Source: Mesocentrotus franciscanus (Eukaryota > Echinodermata > Echinoidea > Camarodonta > Strongylocentrotidae). Taken from it: a stretch of 64,000 nucleotides of DNA. The DNA is taken from positions 7,857,973-7,921,972 of the forward strand of contig CP137679.1 of the NCBI GenBank assembly GCA_037976565.1. The letters are read 5' to 3'. This document shows positions 55,548 to 64,000 of the stretch, in pieces; the stretch's first letter is position 1, and every line of letters starts with the position of its first letter. The notes beneath the pieces are model-generated. The model saw nothing but the letters and a program-made list of their open reading frames with translations. It was not told where the DNA came from and searched no databases. The translations under genes were made by a program, and so were the position numbers.

Positions 55548-58331
55548 CTTCAATGATTTATCTCTCCTTCAATTTTGGCGGCAATATATCCTCTTCGTGT
55601 CGTCTGCAAAGACGACTTCTCAAAACAAGTCGATGTTTACCGCGGTTTATAGCAGTACTTTCAACCCGAACCCCAAGGAAGACGACAGGGTGAATAACCA
55701 GCCAATGTCAGTCTGTAATGAAAAGGGGTAAAACGATTGCAAATGTTTATAATAATCGAGAATAATCTCCAACCAAAAAAGTTTACCTTTTACCGGGAAA
55801 AGGTGACTATTCGTTTTTCCGGTCGCTCAGCAAAGACCAATTATGAAAACGATGGCTCTTTGCCTATATTGTATCTGTCGCTTATGTAAATACAGGTCAT
55901 GTATGATGTAATGCCTATTTGCAAAATGATTTTCACAAGCAGGGTTGTTATTTTCGTCGTTGATTTAAAGTGTTCAGGAACATCAACACCTTATGTAACA
56001 GACATATCACTCTTTGGTATAGGTCTATACGACCAGAACTTGCATATGTTGAATAAATGATATTTTTTTCAGAAATGACATTTCAAATGTGTAATGTGTT
56101 TACATGTACATTATTTAAACACAATTATCGTAATTTCCACAAACAACACAAAATATCTACAGCAAAAAATAACCAAAAGCCTTCTCCACTTTATTAAAAA
56201 AAAACAAATATATACCGTTGTTGTTATTTCACACACACACATTTGTCAAATGGCACGGTATCCCGCAAAGAGTTTTACATTCCAAATCATAATATCCGTG
56301 TTTGTCGGTCAGTCGCGAAACCTCAATTGAAATATAAACTACGATATATACTTTCAAACTATTCCACAAAACGAAAAAAAAAATGGAATGCTAGCAATTT
56401 TTGTCTTCACCTTTACCATATTAAACTCAAGCTTCTCTTTATGGACACGCCCCCCACTCCAACTTACTTGAATTCAGACTATATTAATTTTCACAGTCAG
56501 ACTCTGGATCTGGAAATGGAACGAGACGGTAGGTTGTTAACCCGCTGTCTTGTTTAATGTTCCTGTATTCAGCAACTTCCTTCCTCCCTCCTTACCCCCT
56601 CCGATACCAAACTGAGGAAAAGAAGCACTTTCCAGCATTACGCTAAGAATTCCCCTTTGTGTACACTGGAATTTTTCCCCTCTTTAAACAATCCTTACTA
56701 AAGGCTTAAATCTCCAACCAAATCTCTTTATTATCACTTGTTATGTTTTTGTTTTGGGCACGTTTGGAAGTCCATTATCATTATTCAAATTGACGTAAAA
56801 ATTAAAGCAAAAAGGTCATAAAAGAGATAATTTCCACATAATAATGTGGCATACTGGAGAGTACTCTCAGTAGCTGATAAGTCCATCAATTTGCACAAAG
56901 TTACATTTCTACTCCTACACTTTTAGTGTGTAGCAAACCGTTCTTTGTACTACATGTATATTATACTTTAAGTTGACAGCCAGTAAATCTACTGCCACTA
57001 CGAAAGCTTCTTAAAATGTCAAAGTCACATAATTCCGTGTTAAAAGTGCTGATAAATGTCTATCACACTTCATACCACTATGTAATACTTACAAAACACT
57101 TCACATAGCACATTCTAATAAAAAATGAACATCTAGAACGAATACATGAAAAATACATGAAATTTAAGCTTTAAAGCGAAAGAGAAAGAGAGTGCCATGA
57201 TGGCTAGACAATTGGAGTGAAAGAGGGAAAGATAGAGAGTTAGAATTGGGGGGGGGGGAGGTAGGACAGAGAGAGAAAGGGGTGGCTAAACAAGAGAGGA
57301 GAGGGAGTTAAAATAGGGAGGGAGGCAGGGCAGATAGAAAGATGGGGTGGCAGTAAACAGGCGGGGATGAGGGAGAGGAAGTTAAAAGGAGTACATGACA
57401 ACGAGAGAATGAGAGAGTGGCTGAATAAGAGGGGAAGGAAGAGAGGGAGTAAGAATGTGGGAGACAGCTCCCAGTGGATGCTTAATTGAAACGTGAACGA
57501 TTTATTATCAAAGCGATATAGATCGAGTATTGACTTGACTTGCTTTTGTCGTGACAATTACGTTTTCCCTTTCCAAAAGAAGACATAAAACATTATATAT
57601 GTATTTCAAGCTCTGAAATTATTGCCAATTACACAGAATGCATATACAATTTATGTTTTAATATGGCATACAAAACATAGTTGATTTATACATGATACAA
57701 ACATTACGCAGAAAAGCCTAAAAATCGATTAAATTAAAATATATGGATCTAAAGATTATGCTGTTCCCGTCAAAACGTTCTGTACAAACATATATCTATA
57801 CATTTTGCAAAAGCAAGTCGATGTTTAAAAAACGATTCGTTATTTGTATAGCATTTTAGCTGTGTCGTTTTACCTCATAATGTTAAACAGGTTACAGTAT
57901 TAAAGCCACGGCGTCACCATCATCACATTTCTACCAAAATAAAATGTTAAGACTTGGGGATAATTTTATGTTTAATTCGCAACTAAAAACCACTGTAATA
58001 CTAAGGTTTTCACCAGGTAGCCTCTATCCCCATGTTCTTGTTGTTGTTTGATTAATTAGGTAAATTTTGGCCAACTGAGTGTGTAATCTGGTGAGCATAT
58101 TTGTCTATATAATTGTGATCCCCAGCCTGATGTCAAGTATGACATGTGTGACCTAAAGTAATATATATATTATGCAATTTTCAAGTAAACTTTGAGACTA
58201 GTGTTTATTGATGGCATTGATTTTGGACATGCCCAATGCGGTTAGGCTAAGGTCTGTAAAATGAATTGTTTTGTAGAACTAATCAACGTTAGACAATCCA
58301 GCTTGTCTCTGTACCAATTCATTTAACGCAA

Positions 58332-58402
58332 GCATCGGTGGTTCAGTGGTAGCATGCTCACATGCCACGCAGGCTACCCGGGTTCGATTCCCGGCCGATG
58401 CA
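58332..58402 (+). pseudogene. tRNA-Gly(GCC)-like sequence, probably degenerate
   Basis: 71 nt starting GCATCGGTGGTTCAGTGGTA with a perfect acceptor stem (GCATCGG/CCGATGC) and T arm (CCGGG TTCGATT CCCGG) and the loop ATGCCAC, anticodon GCC. The anticodon stem (CTCAC/GCAGG) and D stem each contain mismatches, so function is doubtful. Confidence 0.6.
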
Positions 58403-59491
58403 AGTACATTGTAATTTTCTTTACGGTTATAAACGAAGATAACATTTTGCAAAAAAATCGACCACAAGAATCGACAGACAGGTTGAAACATTTGAATTTT
58501 GACCTACATGTATTTGCAAAAGCTCCAAATCGCATGGTATAATCTTTAAACATAATTTTCTTTCTTCTCATTGTACATCATTTAACAACAACAACAACAA
58601 GAAAACCAACAACAATCGCTTGACATCTGTTGATTTGTTTTAATGGTCATTCATGATATTGTTCCAATAGCATAGTGGCTATTTATTCTGCAAGCATCCA
58701 CACGAATAACACAATCTTGTCAAATTTTAAAAGTGCAAAGTTACACAATTGTTTTGATGATTTTTTGCTTAATTTGTAAGTGAGGGTCGTAGATTTAGCA
58801 AATCAGTACTCAAGTTGAGCATAAAGTTGCCCTCAAAACTGACAAGAAAATTACCCTCATATTGGGTATTTCTTTTTACCCAGCATTTTTACAGAGCAGA
58901 AAGTTTCAGGACCAAATCGTCTGAAAACGTATTAGTTATTTCTTCCAATTTACTGACGTTTAAAAGAGTTTTTGTATAAACCTTTCCCATCTTGCCTCAT
59001 CTTCCTCCTTGTCTTTACATTAGTTGATAGTATTTACTTATTTATTCATTTATTTCTGATATTTCCAACAATAGTGGTGGTCAGAGGGAAGGAGTTCGAT
59101 TTGAGGCGCTGTTTAGTAACAAGAACATTAAATAACAACCATGAATATAAACTTTTATAAAATGGGTTCAAGAATGTAGCCAATGAGAAGCGTCAAAACT
59201 GATCACGTGTGCGTGCATTAATTTTAACCATACGCGCACGGGTGATAAGCGTGCAAAAAAGGCGCAACAAAAAAGCATAATGCACGCTGCGTGTAAATCA
59301 ATGGATGTTTACCATGCATTGCACAGTTTGTTTACTGTGTGCACACGTTATTTCTTAGGAAGGTTGCAGGTTTGCAGTGTTTAATATCGCCCTGCTATTA
59401 AAGTAAGATTGTCGACCCATTTTATAAAACAAATAATATATACACAGGTTTTCGTTCGTGACGTTATGGCGATGCAGCGCTATTCGGGTAC

Positions 59492-60128
59492 ACGTGCCTT
59501 CACGGTTGTTTCAACGCAAAGCATGCCGGGACAGATTTTAAGTACGGCAGTAGATTTCACCTTCGCCGCGATCAGCTGTTCCATTGCCAACAACGGGAAT
59601 GTTATCCTGTCGAATCAACATGACATCATAATCTTGTACAGGATCCGTTATTCTGCAGTGATTTTCTTTCATTCCAGTATCATTTGTACGGTAATAAACC
59701 AAAGTCTGTGATTATGTATTTTTATGACGATCCTTCAACCTAAAACACGAATGTTTAGCAGCTTAAAAGGCAAACCACCGACCCAAACTTCACACACACA
59801 CATTTGAACATATGGGACTACATATTCATACCAAGGAACCCACTCTCATTAGCCCACTTTACTTCGTATTATCAGCTTTATTTTTTGAAGGATCGTCATA
59901 ACAATACACAATCACAAACTTTGGTTTCTTACTGTACAAATGATACTGGAATGAAAGAAAATCACTGCAGAATAACGCATCCTGTACAAGATTATGATGT
60001 TGATTCGACGGGATAAAAATCCCGTTGTTGGCAATGGAAAAGCTGATCGCGGCGAAGGTGAAAATCTACTGCCGTACTTAAAATCTGTCCCGGCATGCTT
60101 TGCGTTGAAACAACCGTGAAGGCACGTA
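59492..60128. mobile_element. foldback element, ACGTGCCTTCACG termini, copy 2, nested
   Basis: Nearly the same sequence as the element at 15844-16487. Around it, an older inverted repeat is visible (gcgatgcagcgc at 59470 against gcgctgcatcg near 60200; ataaaacaaataat against attatttgtat), so it inserted into another foldback. Confidence 0.8.
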
Positions 60129-61270
60129 TTCACAATGGCAAAAAATACACTCGGCTACGCCTCGTGAATTTTATTGCACCATAGTGAATACCCTCATGCG
60201 CTGCATCGACCATATCGCACTCACATCTGTGTATTATTTGTATAATAACAGTCATAGACAAAACACAACAAAAGAAAATAAGTATATGTCTACACATTAT
60301 TGGATATCCTCGTAATGGTACTATCGTATTACATACATGTTTATAGACGGTTACCGTAATCAGTTTTTAAATCAGGTGAACTATAATCATTGTTTTTTAG
60401 AAATTTTAACTTTTTGAAAACAGCCTTATGAAGAAAGTAGAAAGACAAATTTGGCTCAAAATACTGTAGTCCAAACTGGAGATACCGCAATTGTTATATG
60501 CGTATTTACAAAGCATATGTACATAATTATATACAAAGATTGAATTCCTCGTTAAGTAATAAACGTTTATTGGAAATGATATAGCATTTGAACAAATGAA
60601 CATATCATTATCTTTCAAGCTGATAATGAATGATGTCATTCGTTCAATTTGAAAAGCTTCATGCTATCCTACATTATGAGAACTATGAAGCAATAAGGTC
60701 CATCAAATACGAGGATGGATATGAGTAGGCGAAAGTCTCACAGGTAAAACAATCTTTTTGATTGTGATACAATGAAAATTCAATTTACGGAATGACTACC
60801 AATCAGATGAACCTCTTCAAGCATGGTTATGAGTACTGGACAATACAGCTGCATTTTAATGTAAACGCATCATAAACCAATGGTGTGATTCACACAGGAG
60901 AAATACATTGGAATATACCAATGATAAATAAAAGTCAAAATTCAATCACGAGACGGAATAGAAACCCCTCGACATTCTCTTTAATTGGAAACGGACATAA
61001 CAAGATTGTTTGATCATATATTTAAAGGTGTTCACAGAGGTGGCCATGTTTTTTCTTCTCAATAATCTGTCAAATTGATTCCATGCTATTAATGAAGACA
61101 CGAGGGGTTATGTTTAAAACATTCTTTTATATACTTTGGCACAGAAAGTAAACCTTCATCTTCCTGCCTCCGTATTCTCTATGAAAAGGTTAGTTACATA
61201 CAATAATACGTGTTCAAAACATTTAAAGAGGTAACATAATGAATTGACAGATATAAACAATCCTACGTAA

Positions 61271-61340
61271 ACATCGGTGGTTTAGTGCAGGAATGCTCGC
61301 CTGCCACGCGGGCGACCGAGTTCGATTCCCGGCCGATGAA
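61271..61340 (+). pseudogene. tRNA-Gly(GCC)-like pseudogene
   Basis: Similar to the sequence at 58332: CTCGC CTGCCAC GCGGG anticodon arm (anticodon GCC) is intact, but the acceptor end is mismatched, the variable loop is one base short and the T stem has an A-C pair. Confidence 0.6.
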
Positions 61341-61559
61341 AGTAGTTTTTAGATCAAGGTTTATTATTCAATAAAGGACGCGTTCTGTCTCAATATTATG
61401 TGGGGTACCTAGATTTTTAACACCATTAACATGGGTTTTGATATTGATGCCTTAAATTCCTCCTTTTTCTAATTATAATCATGGAAACCAGTTTTTTTCT
61501 TCACGGTATCCAAAGTGCACTCCTTGTAATATTGACGATTTCTTAATTTGACACCTTTC

Positions 61560-61615
61560 ACTCTCTCCCTCTCCCTCTCTCTCTCTCTCTATTTCTCTCT
61601 CTCTCTCTCTATTTC
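61560..61615. repeat. CT microsatellite
   Basis: ctctctct tract downstream of the TIR-SAM gene. Confidence 0.9.
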
Positions 61616-61900
61616 CATCTCTTGTTTTACGCGGGGATAACACCTCTCATACAAGCCCAGTAGGTTACAAAAAAGTTGCTCATCAAATCGGTCACTGATT
61701 AATGTTCAGGTAAATGCATCATTTTATCAGACGGACTGTTGAACATTATTATGTCCCTGTTTTCGTTGCTTTGAAAATCATTTTGAAAAATGTGATGGTT
61801 AAGACGGTACTTATATCCCCGCCCCAATACTCCCCTAGTAATCCTCTTAGCATTTACATCTATTAAATTTGAATCTATTAATGAATGATGCTTAAATTCC

Positions 61901-62268
61901 TCAAATTGAGAGTTCCTCCAACGCCTCTACTATCGCGAGGACGTCCCATAAGCCAAGGCCCAATTCGTCTTTCAGAGACTTCAGGCAAAATTCTGGAGCC
62001 AGATTTAGCAGTTTCTTGATCTGCTTCAAGCGGGTGCCATCCAATTTCTTGAAATTATCCTTGCTCGTATCAACGCCATGCGATCTCAACCATTCTCCCG
62101 CTTCTTTTTCATCCCACGTGACCAGATCTACCGCTTTCTGCGAGCGGGAATTCTCCCCGTCTTTATTGCCTGTTGGTTTGATATCTTTGATTCCTCCACT
62201 GCAGTCTACGTCGTCTACCGCTGTTTCATCACATTGTCTTTGAGCATGGGCTGTTGGATTGCTTGCAC
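61901..62268 (-). CDS. TIR-SAM terminal exon (linker and SAM-like domain)
   Basis: Acceptor CATATAG. The frame GASNPTAHAQRQCDETAVDD continues through a hydrophilic linker to a SAM-like domain of about 70 residues (W...EAGEWL ... F.KLDG..L ... LGL...I...LEEL) and TGA. No strong polyadenylation signal is close; an AATAAA on the minus strand is present near 61360. Confidence 0.9.
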
Positions 62269-63538
62269 CTATATGCATGATAGGAGTAAGGCACAGTCGT
62301 GAAGAGGAAGAGTAACTCATGCAGATTCCCTTTCACTCATGTGATTTAAACTAATTTTTTTATTATAGATGGAGGACGAAAATCAGTGTTTAAATGTTTT
62401 ATCGATATTAGAATAGATCGTTTAGATTCTTAGACCATTCTCTTACTGCAGAGAAAGGAAAATCTCTGCATATTAGACGTACATGTTCATTTTTTCTAGT
62501 GCAGTCGATTACAGAAACTGTATGGAAAATACACTGATGGTACGACGCATACAGAAGAGTCCCCAAGGAAGGCCTACCTGTGACTTCGTCGAGCAGCGGC
62601 ACGACCAGATCTAGTTTCTCACGTTTGCCTCTATCGCCTAGCTCTCGGACCAGATCGGGTAGACACTGTCTCATGAGATCGTTTGAAAACATAGGGTAAT
62701 ACTTCTTCATTCCCACGAGGGCACCGAGCCAGTCCTTTGGGGCGAATTGATCTTGAAGCATCAAGGGAATATAGTCTTTCTTTAGGGTGTAGGCGTATGT
62801 CGCTTCTGATAGATACACGTATAACATCAAACAAAATAAACAGCACAAGGTAAAATACAGGAATATCTATAATTGACAGATCCAGGGTTCTCTAGCAGTA
62901 CCGGTTCTACTAGATTGAGAAGGAACCCTACCCCCCACCTACGCCTTTTTCAAGCTTCCCATTAATTTTTCTTCATTAAAAATGACTTTGAGTGAGGAAC
63001 ACGTAGAAAACGAATTCAAGAACCGATCAAGCCCCCCTCCCCTTCCCGCTTCCCGAAGACCCCATCCTAAACCATTCTTATATAACCACGTCTGTTCTCT
63101 AACAGGGGGTCTGATAATTTTTTACAGCAAATGAAAAAGAGTATCCCTTTCCGAATAGAAAAAAAAAGATAAAGAAAGAGAGATAAATAAAAGGGAAGCG
63201 GTGGCCACCATAGGTATTAACATGAAGAGGAAAAGAGGATGATACGGACGACCATACCCCCTTCCCACGTTCGATGGCCTTTTCCTTCCGAAATGTATCC
63301 TCCTAGTTAGACCGGTGCCCCCTTCCGTCCCTTAATATTAAACAGAGTGCCCCTCCATGGTTGGACCAGGGAGGTATCACCTCCCTGGCTGGACCTACGA
63401 TACGCCTTGACTTTGTGTGTTTTATTTTTTTCTCACCTGTGCGACAGTGTTGACTCTCTTTGAATTTACGACTCATGCAAACCAGGACGACCGAAGCTCT
63501 CTGGACTGCCTTGGCCATGGAATCCAGTATGTCACCTT
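61901..63538 (-). CDS. TIR-SAM domain protein, 3' part (5' exons outside window)
   Basis: Exons 63538-63437, 62805-62578 and 62268-61901 join in phase (698 nt, ending in TGA). The first two encode the C-terminal two thirds of a TIR domain (AVQRASVVLVCMSRKFKESQ, HCRTEATYAYTLKKDYIPLM, WLGALVGMKKYYPMF). The last encodes a Ser/Asp-rich linker and a C-terminal SAM-like domain (VTWDEKEAGEWLRSHGVD ... DGTRLKQIKKLL ... LGLWDVLAIVEALEEL). TIR domains mediate innate-immune signalling, and the SARM1 type cleaves NAD+. The Glu in CRTEATYA aligns with the SARM1 catalytic Glu by family position (inference). The order TIR then SAM is the reverse of SARM1. It is cytosolic; no signal or TM segment is seen. 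The domain content upstream (for example Armadillo or ankyrin repeats) is unknown. Confidence 0.85.
62578..62805 (-). CDS. TIR-SAM exon (TIR domain, C-terminal part)
   Basis: Acceptor TATCAG, donor GTAGGC, 228 nt. It starts with AA, which completes the Glu codon (CRT-E-ATYAYTLKKDYIPLML), then FAPKDWLGALVGMKKYYPMF and a charged helix region ending LLDEVT. Confidence 0.9.
63437..63538 (-). CDS. TIR-SAM exon (TIR domain, middle part)
   Basis: Acceptor AATAACAG, donor GTGAGA. It starts with 2 nt of a split codon, then GDILDSMAKAVQRASVVLVC and MSRKFKESQHCRT, ending with one G. The pattern of a beta strand followed by CMS.K..S..CR is typical of metazoan TIR_2-like domains. Confidence 0.88.
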
Positions 63539-64000
63539 CTGTTATTAAATACCAAAGAAATGAAAGAGGAATATATTATGTAGGCCTACACAACGAAGAG
63601 GAAAAAGACGGACGTGTGGTTTCTTTAATATAAAAATGAAATAACATCTTAACATGCAGTGGCGGAAATACAATGACCCACGGGGGCACATCTAATGATG
63701 AAAGGAGAGAGTAAGTACGTGAAATGAAGATGATACCACCCCCAGTTTATAAAGTTCTTGTTCTCTTGAATTTCACCCACCTACATGTAATAGGTCCGCG
63801 GTATTTCCCTTTTCATGACACTACTTCCATTATTCCTTAATTTAATGGTTAGACCCACGCTACAGAACTAAACTGGAAATAGAAAATAAATAGATTAATG
63901 AAAGAAGGAGAATGAAAGAAAGGGATAGTGGTTAAAGAATGAGAATGAATGAGAGACCAATGGATGATGATCGAAGGAGGAAGAGTATGATCGTTCCTAC
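63539..64000. other. TIR-SAM intron reaching the window end
   Basis: No exon recognised. The missing N-terminal half of the TIR domain must lie beyond 64000. Confidence 0.5.

Larger units (their letters stand above)
55548..61900. other. intergenic region between the TIR-SAM and integrin-beta-like genes
   Basis: It should hold the integrin-beta-like promoter (next to 55.55 kb) and the TIR-SAM 3' UTR (next to 61.9 kb). No promoter box was convincing. Content: purine-rich tract 57180-57470, tRNA-like sequences and a nested foldback. Confidence 0.5.

Overview
This is eukaryotic genomic DNA from an animal: intron-rich, AT-rich, full of microsatellites, foldback elements and MITEs, with no bacterial-style operons. 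I infer a marine invertebrate deuterostome, most likely an echinoderm and perhaps a sea urchin. The reasons are compact phase-matched exons, many palindromic MITEs, tRNA-derived SINEs and a metazoan TIR-SAM gene. The species call is low confidence because no search was possible.

Three protein-coding genes can be read, all on the minus strand. (1) 26368 down to 5889: a complete SLC6 (Na+/Cl- dependent neurotransmitter/amino-acid symporter) gene of 12 constant exons and two alternative terminal exons (9187-8999 or 6131-5889). It gives proteins of 697 or 715 aa. All splice phases agree and no stop interrupts the frame. (2) 55547 down to 34693 or lower: an integrin-beta-like gene. It has a signal-peptide exon, a PSI domain split over two exons, four integrin EGF modules, a beta-tail domain and one transmembrane segment, 409 codons in open frame. 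The VWA/beta-I and hybrid domains that define integrin beta heads are absent, yet the flanking PSI and EGF exons join in phase. The last cytoplasmic exon was not found. (3) 63538 down to 61901: the 3' half of a TIR-SAM protein; its 5' exons lie beyond the window.

The rest is non-coding. 1-5888 is the 3' flank of the SLC6 gene, with two foldback MITEs. SLC6 introns hold at least three MITEs with TTAA target sites and related TTAAAG termini, a SINE inserted into an older MITE, and a broken copy of one SLC6 exon. 26.4-34.7 kb holds repeats, an 8-bp-TSD MITE and a LINE fragment. The integrin introns hold a 4.7 kb foldback (43.5-48.2 kb), a 1.1 kb foldback (39.0-40.1 kb), a tandem duplication carrying a dead EGF exon, and a minisatellite. 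55.5-61.9 kb holds nested foldbacks and two degenerate tRNA-Gly-like sequences.

The three genes have no obvious joint pathway: a membrane solute transporter, a membrane adhesion-like protein and a cytosolic innate-immunity-type protein. The most notable items are the headless integrin-beta-like gene, the paired SLC6 tail exons, and the TIR-SAM gene whose candidate catalytic glutamate is split by an intron.
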